DNA of 57,303 bases. Source: Tubiluchus corallicola (Eukaryota; Priapulida; Priapulimorpha; Priapulimorphida; Tubiluchidae). The position numbers and the translations under genes are program-made. The notes beneath the pieces are model-generated. The model ran no database searches, was not told the DNA's origin, and saw only the letters and a program-made list of their open reading frames with translations. Shown here piece after piece: positions 30,600 to 44,800 of this stretch (its first letter is position 1; each line of letters opens with the position of its first letter). The stretch is from NCBI GenBank assembly GCA_030141605.1, contig JAQGDQ010000018.1, positions 1,218,501 to 1,275,803 of the forward strand, read 5' to 3'.

Positions 30600-33500
30600 T
30601 TAATCTTATTCAAATTTGTTTCTAAAAATTTAATAACTGTGGGCACATCTGAACAACAATTAATATTCTTGAAATAAATATGAGAAATAACTAACTCTGA
30701 AGAAATACATATAATTTCACTAAGTTAATATTTTACAGTTGTGAATATTGTTGTTTTGTTTGTTTAAAATAATTATGTATTAAATATATAACTCCTCTTT
30801 GAACATTTGTGGAGACTATAAATTTATAGTTCTTTGTGCTAGGGTTGGTAATAGTAAAGTGAAAGGCTTTTGAGTTTTGAATGCTGGTCTAGGAAAAAGT
30901 GAGAGCAACTGAATATGTCATGCATTGTTTACCAATACAATTTATTAGCTGTTTTGTATATTTTTATAGTATTATTTATTATGATTATGATAGTCAGGTA
31001 AAAATAATACATTCGGTTTCTGATATGTTGTATCACTACAAATCTATAGCTATAAATCTTCAAATAAGTTGAATTAGTTTAAGCTGTTTTACGTCCTGTG
31101 TTACAGTCTTAAGTAATTTTAATTTATGACAATATTACATGCACTTATTAATAATATACCGTGTTAGTATTTAAGATTAATCGTATTAAAGTTTTTAGTA
31201 CATACATATCAGAGATTACGATAAGTGATTACAGATACATTCAAGGAATCTGCAGTTTTTTCTATTTTTAGTTTGTTATATATTTTACACACACTTGTTA
31301 TTTGCATTTATTCACTAATTTATTTAAAAAGTTTTGCAGTATTTGGTCTATTGCCTATAATAATGATGAGCTCATTTTTATGCTGCTGTTGTATTATATA
31401 CATTATATAGTCTGCTCATTATAACTAAAGCATGCCATTACTACTAAGTTGTATATTGGTAAATCTAAGTTAAGGGTGGAAAATATCATCAAATGCTTAT
31501 TTTTAAAAAGTTAGCTAATTGTGTACACCTATTCGTTTCTTTGTCAAAATATGTTTGTACTTAGTTGTCATTTACTAAATTTATATAAATGTTTTATAGT
31601 TTTAAACACAAGTGTTAGCAAAATGAGTAAATCTATGTAACAATCTGTTGTGAATCTCTGTTGTGATATATTTTTAGTTATAAGGAATTTCGCAATAAAT
31701 CTAATGTTTAATGCGAATACTTTTTTATTTTATTTTTTCATTATAGTATTTTTGACAATTGATTTTTAATTTTTTTGATTAAGTCATTGAATAACTGATA
31801 AATACATCAGTCAAAAGTATCCTAAAAAGTTAATATGCATGCTTGTTTGAACATTGATGCAAAGCCATGAAAGATTTTGTGGAACCAATAATCAAAGCTG
31901 AATCTTTGTCTAGAATGGTAAATATATACCAGAACTGGACGACATAATACTTGGCAGTGCATGATATAATAAAACTGAAATTTGATTTTTTTTTCAACCC
32001 AGTAATACTATTTTGTAAGTGATACAGGTTCTTTAGTTTGATAATAATAATAGGCTTTTCTTTTTTCAGTCCTAAAAATCTTAGCCGGGGTTCTATGTTC
32101 TTTAGTTAAATCATGTTGTAGGCTTAACAGCATAATTATTATGATGAACCATTAGCCTTAGAGGAGCATGAAGCAAAAATATTTTATTTGGTCGATCATA
32201 TCTAGGCATTTCTCACAAAACCATCTGTTTGTATTTCGCCAGGTTTAGTCTGATCGAGCATTAACTTTCATGATAATATCATTAGTGCGAGACATTCAGT
32301 AAAAATTCTGTGCGAGTTAACTTTGGCAAGGTGCAGTCCCAATCAAAGAAAATCATTTGCCTGGATAATCATCCTTATATACACTATCTTGAAAATTGGT
32401 TTTTATAATGTCGATTTCGGCTGTTCTATAAGCGCGTGTACTTGGGTTAACACATAATAATTTTTATTTCGTTTCGTTTTGACAATATAGCGCCACTAGA
32501 TGTCAGCACAACGAAAGTGTATGTAGAGTCCCTATGCAGTAAACATACGGCACAGAGACTAAATGTTATTAGTTATAATAATTATAGGGACCAACGTTAG
32601 AGCAAACATAAAAAAGAAAAAACGCTCATTTAGCATGTGGGTTTATTTTACTGATATTACTTAAATTTATGAAAATATAGGGAACAAAATTACCAAAAAC
32701 TGTCTATAAAACATAGTTATTTGTTCTACTGCTGTATTTTCAGGCACGGTGATAGCCGCCGGACTTTAGTAAGCGTATTGTGACTTTCCGGTAGCGTGCG
32801 TTAAACTAATCCAAAGTTTTGCAGCTTACCTAAAAATTAGCTAATTTTTGCAAAAAATTGTTATACTTTTGACGAAATTGACTGTGCACTGCTTTTCTTC
32901 AGCCGACGAACAACGTCATTGGTGGAAAAATGGGCTTTCAAAATGGGAGCGCTCACGTGTAAAATGATCGAGACTTAAAGTGCTTTTACTAATCACATGA
33001 GGCGCTTACTATCACTCCTTTTATTATTAAATCCTTCTAACACTTGTCGCGAACATTAAAATAACCCCAACTTACCAAAATGGTCTGTCTTTCATTTTGT
33101 CTGCTTAACGCGAGGGCGCGGTACGTATACGCGTAGTTAGCCTTTTTTGTCTAAAAACATGTCGACTGCCCCGCGACGATGACGCTTTTCTATGCATCAC
33201 TTAAAATTGTCTACTTTACTTTCCTTGCATGCTAAAGATTACACAATGTATGACGACATGCCCTTAGTTAATTCAACTAAATTAAATTAAGAAGCATCGA
33301 CCGATCAGCTCAATTAGATTTATTCCGACAAAAAATAAGATACAAAATGAATCATCTATTGTAAAGCCACAGATCTTGAATTGCGTCTTTATATGCCATA
33401 ATATAAGAGAGCATAGATTACTTAGATAACACGAGACGTAGACTATTTTAAGTCGTTTTAACTTTATGAATCTAGTTCGTAATAACTACAGTTAATTCTT

Positions 33501-33715
33501 AGACGTGTTCAATTCACATTTTGCTCTTATATGTATACAGACTTTTGGACTTGCATCTAACTTAAATAGGGCGACAGGCAGCACTACGAAATCGTAATAC
33601 TGAGTGAACTACCAATATATTTTACTCTAAATTACCCTGTGTTATCTGGAAACAATGCGAAATTTTTTACCACCGGTTCTGTCGTTTGCCTCTGGCTTTT
33701 CTGTTGCGTCTGATT
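30600..33715. other. Gene-free AT-rich stretch
   Basis: I see no coding exon, RNA gene or clear repeat. The sequence becomes less AT-rich with more CpG from about 32750, approaching the promoter-like site at 33716. Confidence 0.6.
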
Positions 33716-33775
33716 TATAAACGCGGCTCATTTAGTATCCTCCTTCCACTCCCTCTTGCAGCGAAATGGGTAAGT
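33716..33775 (+). promoter_or_regulatory. Promoter-like site with pyrimidine tract and ATGG|GTAAGT exon end
   Basis: TATAAA at 33716-33721 is followed 20-30 bases later by a pyrimidine-rich stretch (TCCTCCTTCC, CTCCCTCTTG), then GCGAAATGG immediately before a perfect donor GTAAGT. A TATA box, a 5'TOP-like start tract and an intron right after the start codon recall ribosomal-protein or other TOP genes. No partner exon is recognised downstream. Alternatively the ATG opens an unremarkable 78-codon frame. This is suggestive only. Confidence 0.3.
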
Positions 33776-34821
33776 CATTCGCAGATTCGCAAGCACGTGA
33801 CCAAAACAGCTGTTTGCTGTTCGTAGCGCCCTCATCCACTTTTGGCTTGAATGGTCTCGCTCGTGTCAGTTCGCGTTTTGAGTTCAATTTTGACTTTTGT
33901 TTCGTGCGAATGACAGTAAAATGGTTAGCCTTTAGAAGGATTGGTATACCAGTTTATCGTGTCTTTTATGTGACGCCTAGTATTGCAGATCTTCTATTGT
34001 GAGTTCGTGACCTGTGTATTCTCGTGTTCTAAACTTCTCTAGTTAGAAACTGGAGGCGCTCGAGTATTGTACGTTATTTAGTATTAAGCCTAATAATATT
34101 AACCCCAGATGTAAATGTAGCGCGTGCATAGCGACCCTGAGATAAAAGGGTCAGAGGCATTGAACCTGAACCTAGGATAATTTGTATATTTCAGTTAGTA
34201 AACTGTATTTTTAACATTTAAACAGTTACTGTATCTTCAGTAAAAAATCGCACGAAATTTATATTTGTTGAAGTAACTAACTAAATAATAATGGTTACGT
34301 GAATTTCGGAAAAATTTTGGCACATTCTGTGAGAATATTATTATGGTGTATAACCCGCGTGTAAGCTATTGTAAAGTAATCATTATCAATTTCATATCAT
34401 GACCTTGTATCATCGGCCAAATTGTAAGCCAGACCCCATGTTGTCCACGGCTATAAATTTCTGAGTCCTGACAATGTACTTATATTACATTGGGCATATT
34501 GTGTCAACTTGCATATGTCTAGATACCCTGTACTTTAGAGAGTATACTGTTCTGTAAAATGACAAATAATTCTAATACTAGATCTCATTTTTCTGTTCTG
34601 ATACAGGTGCTCAGAAGAATACCATGTGGTGAATGATAAGTGCATTTAAGCATTAGCAGTAGTCACACAAGAATGTTTAATATCGAAGCCTGTTTGAATT
34701 AAGAATCTGTTGATAGTGATAGTGCAAACTCAGAATTTTCATACTAAACTTGAAAGATTATTGTAGGTATTGATAATGGTTAGATAACTAGCAGTCTAGC
34801 TAGCACCTATCTGTAGGACAG

Positions 34822-35736
34822 GACATTTGGGTGCCAGACGCTTGGGCTTGAGACATTTGAGCACCAGCGGTAATGCAGAAGTTGTGTCCAACATAACTCA
34901 ATCATGCAAGAATACATTATTTCTGTTTTGGAGTGCAAATCACACTTCTTAATAGATTAAAGTTTTTGCTAGAAAAGAAATAATTATAAAAATGTTATAA
35001 ACTGGAAACAACAGCAGTACACGTATTATAGTGCACTTAGCACATTTAAAAACACTGCTGTTGAATGCATAATATTATTATGGATTATATTTCGCAAGAG
35101 ATACAGCAAAAATGCTTACATCGTTTAATTGACTTACTAAATAATCTAGCTAGTGATGTTCCAGTTAATAGCTAGTTATAATCAACTAAACAATGTATTC
35201 TAGGTTGGTTTTTTCTGAAACACTCTGAGCGTTCAATGAATACAGTATTATGATATACAGCATGTAATACTAGTCAAATTGCTGCACTGTCTGGTTGTGC
35301 TGATGATAAATTTTGTGTGTGAATGCATTTTTAGCAGCACACATTTTTGTTATTTAGGCCCTACTGTTTCTGTTTGCACAAGATGGTTTTGAAATAAATA
35401 CAGTTTCACAAAATGAATAAATAAATGTGTCATATTTTAATAAAATGTAATGTAACTTGCGGTGTCTCCTTTTAATTCGTTCATTTCAAAAGCTACACAT
35501 AAAACACTGAATTTTCGTTAAAAATCAAAAAGTGCAAAACTAGTTGACTGGTTTTAATTGCTATATTATTGTTACTCATATGTTTAATTAATGATTCTTA
35601 AGAAAGTATTGTGAGACTTTGGAAATTACAGTGAGTCATTCAAAATTTAATATACAAAAATAAAAAATTAGGTTCAACATTAAATTTTATTGGTGCGCAA
35701 ATGTCTCCTGCTCAAGTGTCACTGTGTCCAAATGTC
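34822..35736. mobile_element. Inverted-array (foldback-like) element A, three 15-bp units per arm
   Basis: The left arm is GACATTTGGGTGCCA, GACGCTTGGGCTTGA, GACATTTGAGCACCA at 34822-34866, exactly 3 x 15 bases. The complement of 35691-35736 reads GACATTTGGACACAGT, GACACTTGAGCAGGA, GACATTTGCGCACCA in the same outer-to-inner order. The arms match at roughly 35 of 45 positions, and the inner units at 14 of 15. The spacer of about 820 bp is AT-rich with no open frame of note. No target-site duplication is evident. Confidence 0.65.
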
Positions 35737-36142
35737 ACTTACCCCTGCTTCTGACTCTTCAAAATTACATATTTGAAATTGGATAGGTACATTAGAATTA
35801 CTTTGCAATATTATATTAAACTATATATTGCTAATATAGTGTGCAACTGTCTGTATGTAAGTTGGTCTGCACAGCATCAGCATTTTTGGTTGCAGTTCAC
35901 TTTTTGAGTACAAACGTTGCATATACTACTCATCATTAAACAATTGGGCCTGTAGACTTGATGTTGATATTTGTAGCAAGGCTTGTGGAGCTTGTCCCTT
36001 TATTACGGTTAGTCCTCTAAGACAAGACACTGAACCAACAAAGTTAAAATTTAAGGTATCTTAGCTAATTTCTGTTGAATAAGCACTATATGTCCTTCAG
36101 AATGAGTTTTAAACCTAGACTGGCATAAACCATTCACTGATC

Positions 36143-36213
36143 AGCTTTGTATGGCTCAACTCCATGCAGTAGCAAAGCATACGCTGTGTGACCACTGGAC
36201 TATTCACTACACC
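36143..36213 (-). ncRNA. Decayed tRNA-Ala-like fragment
   Basis: On the minus strand, an A-box TAGTCCAGTGG is followed by GCGTATGCTTTGC, which resembles the D and anticodon arms of tRNA-Ala (GCATGCTTTGC). The B-box region (GGAGTTGAGCC) is degraded. It is probably a remnant tRNA-derived SINE. Confidence 0.35.
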
Positions 36214-39200
36214 TCATTTTTTTCTAATTATATAGTGGTACGTGTTTATAATTTTGCTCGATATAGCAGTATCAATATAACAGTAACTTCATTTTTTCCC
36301 TAAAACTTGGTACCTCATCCCTCAACAAGAATAATAGCTAGTGGTAGTATAGAGAACTTACCTACCGTAACTTAATTTCCATTAGGTACCAATCTGCTAA
36401 CCATTCCAGCATTGTTTTACTGGCTGTTGTTTACATGAATGTAAATCTATGTTTGTACCTTTATATTGGAATGCTAGCTGTTAGTACAAGGTTATGATTT
36501 AAGCTGGTTTTGTAAAAGACAGTTGCATAAAAACTAACATTTATAATTTGAGTTTTCCATTTTTGGCTTTATAGGTAGTGTGTAGGACGAACTTATTTTA
36601 TTTGGTGGCAAAAAACCTTATGGGGTGTGTAAGACTTCAGTTAACGTGTAAGAGGATGCATTATAAAAAGGGTGTTCTCAAAACCCTTTGATTAGAAGTA
36701 CCTAATCATTTTGAATGAACTACTTTTTGCTACTGCCTGTGAAAATTATCCCTTATTAAAATGGTAAAATGATGCATTGTGAATTACTCTCAATACAATT
36801 AAATATGTCTTAGGAGCTTTTAGGAGCATTCTAAATGCTGCCCTTGATGCTGGTGTCTGTCCTTACGTATGTGGCTTCCAACATTAATCAGCGAAGTAGT
36901 TTGGTTATTGAAGAGTGTGAAAGACTGTCCCAGCGACATGTACATTCAGTGTACAGTGATATGTCACTTGACCTAAATGTGCCTTATTCATGTCCGAATA
37001 TAAAACCAATGGTTTGCTGTTCCACATTGAATCACTGCTTCACATTGGCCAGGGAACCTGCTGATATTGAAGGGCTTTCTATTTTTAATGGCTTTATCTT
37101 GTTGAAATTGCCCTGAATGGAGACTGCAAGATGAGAGTGGCAGATGGGCTTATGATTGCACTGCTAAATGTAGTTCTAACTTACCGTCCAGCTATGAGCT
37201 GAAAATGGTAGCTACAGACTACGTGGAAAGTAATTGTAATACATGTAGTTAGTTATTGTTCATATTTGCGTTGTTTTTTTAAAAGAAGTTTGTGTGGCAT
37301 GTGCATTGTGTGCACTTTCAAGTAATAGGCGTTATCTGACTTATCTCATCCCAACGTAATTATATATCATACCTGAAGTTCATATTGTTTGTTCACGAAG
37401 TATTGATTGTTGGCAATCAGCTACTACAAGGTTTATAAATAAATTATGCTGCGAAACGCAAAAATAGTTGCTGTTTTTTAATTTTACGTCGGATACTAGT
37501 GACGTGCTTTCATTATTAGCAGCTAGGTCTTTAATCTGGCAGTTGCTGGTCTTTAAAAGTATTTACTGAAGCAAAGAATTCTTTTCTGTGTTTTGTATAT
37601 ATATATATATAGCCATTTGCTATTGCTTGGCGTAAGGTTAAGTTATAATATGTAATGCAAGAACTAAGAAGATGCACGCTTCTGTTTTGATTCCAAAAAT
37701 TGTAGGGAAACGTGCTTTTCATTAAGGTATAAATCACTGCAACTTTTCATGTCAAGGCCGTAACAGATTTGCAACGAAAACATTCGATGTTATTATTAGA
37801 GCATTTTTGGCAACCCGTCAATAAATCGCAAGAAGGTCTTACCCTCTCCCATAGTCTCTTTGTTGACATTATGAATCAGTGAAGTGGGACGTTACTGTAT
37901 TGTGTTGCTCTTATTGAAGCCTGAGAATGCTTACACGATCTTCAAGTTGGAATTGTACAGCACAGAACCGAAATGTGTTTGGTGTTGTGAGCTTATAAGC
38001 GAAGTTTCATGAACTCAGGCGCTAATTTTGTAGTTTATAAATAGTTATAATTCTGATAGTTAGACTCCCTTGTGATTGTTACTGTAAATTTTGCGTTTTT
38101 CGTGTAGCGATTATAGTGCAAGACCAATTAGTATGTATGCAAAATAGACACTACAGCATCAGGATGTCTATGGTTACACTGTGTAACACTCTAGTTTGTA
38201 AGATATGTATGTGTATGTAGATAGTGTATTAAGATAGTTTTTCTGTTTAACTTAATTAACTAACTGTAAGTGTACAAATCAGATTACTAATAAAGATAAT
38301 ATATATACAATGTAATACATAGCTAATAGCCTTTTAATTTCATCTATATTTTATGTAAATATACATTGATGTATATTATTAGATTACATGTAAGTTCATG
38401 GCTCATTACAGGATTTACCGTCATACTTATAAGCAGCCGGTTAGTCTATGTGCTTGTAGACTTGGCAGAATGCTAATCGTTTTTGTAATTGCTTACTCTT
38501 TTTAATGCACCTTTTGCATGGTTGTGTTGGTGGTAAATTTGGCAATATACGTACACACGTGGCTCAAAACTTTGTATGAAAGTTTGGCTTCTTTTACCGG
38601 AAACATTTACTGTATTGTACATGTATGCGTGATATAATTGGCATGTTATACAAAAATGTGCTCTAATGAGCCATCATCATCACCCGTTTCTGATTAGTTT
38701 CATTTTTTGACAAGGGACTGGGAGCGAATCGTCATTTAGCAGTACATACTTGTGCACTGCAATTAATTAGAAACCGACGTAACCGGATACGATACTGTAC
38801 GTTTTGCTGGAATGCTAGAAGGTTTCATGATTGATAATTATCGAATTTCTCTGTGTAGAAAATAAAAGCAATTATTTTGTAGTGTTCAGCTCAATTTTAA
38901 TCGAAAGCTTCGGCGCCACATTGGCGCCGTTCAATCGCACAAGTTTCCTGTAACGGCGTAGACCTATAAAATGAAACTTGAAAACGTGTGACTTTTTATG
39001 TGTTTTTAAAACTACGGGGGACTTTAGTTGATCAACATAGTTGCCTTTTCTGGCAATGATTGCAGTTACTTTTTAACTCGGACTAATCAAAACTTAAGAA
39101 CTTAGGATTTTAATTAAATTGCATGAGCAAGCTGTTCTCTCACACTCTGCGAGGCCATTTATTTGTTGATTCCCGGTTAACTGTTTAGGATGAATCGTGT

Positions 39201-40980
39201 GCTGTATCTTTGAAATTCAATCCTATAAGTGCAATAAAACCACCGAATGTTTGCATTTGTATATATTGCATGGCACAAGTCATTTTTAATTGAACCTGGT
39301 GTAATAAAATGTAATAGTTTGCGGCGAAGTGTACTATAACGTAAGGTCGCTTAAATCAGGGGACTGTAATACCACAGAGTTTTTTCAACACGCAACTCAC
39401 TATAAGTGCTGTAAATAATACATATGAATGATTATACTAAGCTTAATATGTTTGAATAAGCTTACTATAGCATGTATATTTTGGATAACGTTTATTTCTA
39501 GAATTGATTGTCATTTAGAGATTTTTCAGAAGCAGAAACCTGGCGGGGCAATAAAATGCATTAAAATTTTCATTTTTAGTGATGATTCTTGGACGTTAAA
39601 GTCAAGCACTTGGATGACTCTAAAGGAGAACCCAAGTTTACTTACTCATTACTTAATTATGCATGACCCTTCCTATGTAAACATTAAGCATTAGCAACCA
39701 AGCGTCTTGTTTGTTTACTGTGCAAAATCTGCAGACCGCTGCAGCCGGTTTCCGGTAATTACTACATTTATGACGAATTGTTTGAACAACCCATTAGAAA
39801 TTGATCCCGCGTTAAAGAAGTCACGTGGATATGTCAAATTTAATGTTCATTTCATTGATATGTGTCATACCTTTTATTGAATAGGAATAAGGCATTAAGA
39901 ATTTGAACGATATTGTTATTTTTAATCACTTTTCAAGTGAAATTTGTTGCGCTTAAAGGGTGAAGCGCGGGTGAGATCAACTCTGATCCACATCATTGAG
40001 TGACCTTTAGCTTTTGACACTTTGCCCAAAATTTTGTCTAATCCTGTTTTCCAGAGTGGTTGTGTCAGTTTTAATGCAATGTATCTTGGTATATAGTCAC
40101 ATGAAAGGCACCAGTCCATGTGATATTTTATGAGTGCAGCACAGATTCAAATAAAACATTTAGCATGAAGGGGGAGCGAAAACCAAAAATAAGATATCCA
40201 TTGCGTATGTTTGTTGGATATTGCTTCATTTCTCTCTAGTCCCATTACTATTTTTTACAGAATGTCATATCAAGTAACGTTATTTTTTCAGACAATGTTG
40301 ATATCAGTAAAGGCTGTACACCATTTTTAATACTAAATAATAATACTAATACAATATACTCATACTAATATATTATAATAATTTTTATACTTTATATTTA
40401 ATGCTTTAATACATTTAAACTTTTATATTTTTATACTTTTACTTATGGTTTTTCAATTATAAATTAATACTTTAGTAATTTATAGTACTTTTATTTTATT
40501 TTTAATACTACTTTATAATTCAGTTGGTGTCAGTGATGATCCACAAAGTTTTACGAACTTAAATGTATTTTAGCTTTTTTAGTCTACAAATTAGATTTTT
40601 GTGCCATTTGTCAAGCTTGAAAAATGTTAACCCTCAAAGCTAGCATGTTCTGATACGAGTCGTAAATTGTGATCAGACAAATTAATTCGTATCTTTGTGA
40701 GTGTCATGAATCCCAATAATTTAGGTATCGTGAAACATCATCGTTGTGTCCTTCGGTATTGCTGCCATGTTAAACACTTTCATAAGCATGAAGGCAGTGT
40801 ACACTAAAATTATAAAGTGCATAATGGTTTTGCGTGTCGTTCTTTCATACACGTATTTATATTTTTTGTTATATTAAGTAATGAATGAAGGTGTATCTGA
40901 TTTTAAACCTTTAAGCCCTACCTCACACTGTTCGGAACTGCTGATAAAATACTTTTGACATCGTCTGTCCTACAGTGGAA
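36214..40980. other. Gene-free stretch
   Basis: No supportable gene. A 93-codon frame at 36835-37116 has no recognised homology. A small perfect hairpin, CGGCGCC-ACAT-TGGCGCCG type, lies at about 38909-38930. The strip at 40330-40520 is extremely AT-rich. Confidence 0.6.
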
Positions 40981-40990
40981 CGGGTTACAG

Positions 40991-41800
40991 GCGTTTTGGA
41001 CACAGAAGTTTTATTTCGACACAAAATTTTGTACACATGGGTCGTTTGGACACATAGATTATTTAGGCACTAGGGATTTTGGACGCATAGGTCATTTAGA
41101 CACTAGATTTTGGACACAGGATATTCGGACATGTAGACAATTTGGATGTGCATAAACTGTTTAGACAAGGATTCAACCTGGATTAACCTGGATTAGGTTA
41201 AATATTTCCTTAAACATAAAATAGTAGTCGGATTGCCTATTTACCCTTAACTTCTTGGAAATACAAAAAAATTGTGGATCCGTGACAGCTGTTCTTCAGT
41301 TTTTATATTATTATACAGACCAGTCTTATGAACAGTTTTTGTCGCTAGATTCGTTACTCGTGTTGATTGGAAATGATCTTGTCATGCCAGTTCTTCAGAG
41401 CTAACTAAAAGTCAAATGCAACTTGTCTCAATGAGCCTCAAATGAAGATTTCCAAACGTTGGACAACGAAAAATGAGATGCGCAGTGCACATGTCTTGAT
41501 GTCCTATTCCTAGTGTCCAAATATGGTTAAATGCGACCAAAATACCCATGTTTCCACTTTCCAATTAACCTTGTGTCCTATGCGTCTAAACGTCTTGCGA
41601 CCGAAGTGCCTATATGTGTGCAAAAGAATCTGTGTTCAAATTATCCGTGTGTCCAAATCACATTGTGTCCAAATGATTTGTGTGTCCGGAGTACCTATGC
41701 GCCCTTTCTGGATACAAACATGCGTCCAAATGTCTTGTCGCAAAACGTCCTGTATCCAAATGTTGAAATGCCCAAGTCCTGTGTTGAAATGTCTGCATAC
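40991..41800. mobile_element. Inverted-array (foldback-like) element B, TTTGGACAC units
   Basis: The left arm (40991-41170) is a run of about eleven degenerate units centred on TTTGGACACA at a spacing of about 15 bases, for example ATTTTGGACGCATAG and GATTTTGGACACAGG. The right arm (41490-41800) carries about twenty units in the opposite sense (TGTGTCCAAAT, TGCGTCCAAAT, TGTTCAAATT). About 320 bases of ordinary sequence separate them. Open frames over the arms read as five-residue repeats because 15 bases equal five codons; they are by-products. Confidence 0.75.
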
Positions 41801-44800
41801 CCGTACAACGTCGGTTAATAAACCAGAAATGTAAATATGCACTACACTGCTTTATTTGTTTAGTTTAATTATTTCAGTTGCTGGGAACCTGATTCTAGAA
41901 AAAGTATCTTGCGAAGAATGAGTGTTAACGATGTAGACTTGTTTGCAGCAGTCTTCTGTATCTTTAATAATAACAGGTTTCTAAGGGATAACATCAATGA
42001 TTGGTAAATGTTAATGCCGCTGTTGTTGCAAGCCACCAGTACATAAACTATGCTGCAGAATAAACGTCTTCGTTTGATACGTAGAGCTGCTCTTTCAGTT
42101 TGACCGTCTGTGTGTGATTGTTACTTAATACTGGCGAAATGAAATTAAGGTTACATCAATAAGGTTACAACCTCATTATAAATAAGGGGGCGTTTTAAGA
42201 CAAGGTTCGACTTGATCGTAGGGTGTGCCTGCTTATATACCAAGTGGGCTTCTACATATCGGCGTAATGGTTGTCATTAGACTATACATGATTTGGATAG
42301 GCAGTTTTTCAAGCAGCAAAATAGAGTCGGTTTGCAGTGATAAAACTTCAAGTGACAAAATAATAGGCTTCGTGTACACAAATTGCAATTGTGCTATAGT
42401 TGCTTCAAATAAGTACTTAAAATTCCAAAGTTTTTACATTATTCACTGTTTGGTAGTAATTTGAAAGACACCATACGTCTTTATAAACGTAAACTACAAA
42501 ATACAAAACAAGCACATTTATGAAATTTTCTTTTTTATTTCATAGTGGTTTTGAAAGTGAAAAAAATCGATTTTGCTATGATAGAGTTCTTGCATTACAT
42601 AGAAATTATTTTCGAAACGTTTATGTTGTTTCTATGGTTTTGTGCCTGTGTGCTAGCTTTCATTCCTTTTACAACTTCTCATCTTAGCGTAGACTTACTT
42701 GATCTGGAGCATATTATAGTACCCGGGAGTCAAAGTACAGGTTGTCATCCGCGCAAGTGATTGCTAATCAATCTTGTTCTTAACTTCTTATAACTGCGAT
42801 TCTGTCTGAGGAAATCTCATTGGGCAGTTTCCGGTGTTTTTATGCATCAGCGCGTCATCGGTACAGGATACTTACCGCAATTTCATTATAAATCAGTTAC
42901 TTGTAAGTTTGGTAATATGCTATATCGTTGCTAACTTTATATTGTCGAACTGATCTGCGTAAGCTGACTCGAACAAGAGAGAGCTTTTGAACGTAAAAAG
43001 GTTGTTTTTGCATGTGTCTTCATGATAAGATCCTTATCAGCATGATTTCAATTTAAATGTCATATATGGAAGATTCATGAGCAGCTATTTTCTGTGCAAA
43101 CTGTTTTGTAAAACTTTGCCCTGCATTTATTAAAGAGCATGTAAAAAGATCGCTCGGGTTGTTAATCATAAGTAATGGCTACATTAATCACAGCTTCCGT
43201 TGTGGTAATGCGTCTAAGGTGTGATTAAAATGTAATTTCACTAAACCTTGCTTGCAAATTTACTGCAGCTAAATTTGTATTAAAAGTCCTTTTTTATCAT
43301 CTCGTTGCATAAAAAGAATTATGGAGAATAGAAGAAGCCAGTTCAAGACTCGTTTGTATTTTTAAACAAAGTTTTTAAATTTCACAAGCAAGGATAAAGC
43401 CTCAGAGAATTTGAGTGCTGCTGTGAAGACAAACTCAAAGTTAACAAATTTTGAAGGCACTGTAAGGCTCCAAAGGTACTGTAAGTGGTGCAAAGGCAAA
43501 TTTTTTACATAACTTATAACTTGTCAATTACTTGAATATACATTAGGGCTTCCAGTATTAATGCGATAACATGTGATTTGGCAGGTTTTTTAAACTGAGC
43601 AAAGTAATGCACCTGTTTTGGAGTTGTTAAAGTACAGCCAATTAGAATCAAGAAAACTCTTCTGTAATGATGAAAATAATTATGTTCGTTTTTTCCTAGG
43701 TATTTGTGATGCTTGCACCAAAGTAATGACTTGTCAGTAAAGGCAAGGTAAGTGCTGCATTAAAACTGGAGCCGCTTACATAGATACATATATAGTACTT
43801 GCATAACAATAGCTAAGAAAACTTGCAGAAAAGTCAATTTATTTGAAAATTTGTGCTTGTATATTTTTTATATTATGATATACAAAATTGTTCATTGAAT
43901 GTTGACAAAATTTGTTTTTCTGGGGCTCTTCACAGTTTTATATCTTATATTAATTACTTGAATTTTTTCATCCAGGTCAAAAGTGTCTACTGCATAAAAT
44001 TCTATAACAATAAACATTGTAATTAAGTTTTGGTACTAAGTGATGTATTAAATATTCAGCGAGATTTAATTTTATCCATTTCATACGAATCTCTGTTGTA
44101 CTAAATTAATAAATCATACAGGCTACTAATGCAAAGTTGCTCCTTTTGGGATCCACTGACCCAGTACAGACTTTTGTACAAAATCCAGTAAATTTAACCC
44201 GCAGTTTTTGCACTAAATCAAGCATCGAGCAAATTAAATACGTTTAGAGTACGCTTAAGTAGATAGACTTGAATGAGCCTCCTTGAAGACTTATGGGTCA
44301 ACTATATTGCTGTTTTAGTGCCTGCTTAAGGGGTCCAACTTTGACGATAGTGACTACTAGTTTTACTATTAATATATGTCCGGGCATGAATCATCCCATC
44401 TCCCAATAAGATTTCTATTAAGCTTCTACTGGCGTGCACTCTCATTAAAGGATGATGGTTGATTGCATGTCTGATTGCACAAATGATTATAACTAGTTAT
44501 TGCCAAGTTCATGCCACCAAACGATGAATCATCCATTTCTTTCTTCAGTTTATCAGACGCTATTTGGCTCTGCAGTTTGCTTGTTTTAAATGAACATGTG
44601 AGTGACTCATCGCGAATCTTTTAATATAGGGCGCATGCCATATAATTTAGCTTCAGTCATTGTAACTATTTGCGAGGTTTGGTGGCTTATTGAGAGTTCT
44701 TGTTCTTTTGCCGAAATGCTACTAATGGGTTCTCTAAGTTGAGAAGGTTTTTTGACTATGCCCCAGAAATGGTGAGAGGAGTACGCCGCCGTGAGTGTAC

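Noticed and set aside
36835-37116. 93-codon frame with several cysteines
   Set aside because: No recognisable motif, no good splice context and adjacent frames full of stops; possibly an old transposon fragment, but not supportable.
41523-41842. Overlapping 68-103 codon open frames with cysteine- and valine-rich five-residue periodicity
   Set aside because: They lie on the right arm of element B. A 15-base repeat is five codons long, so any open frame there looks like a pentapeptide repeat.
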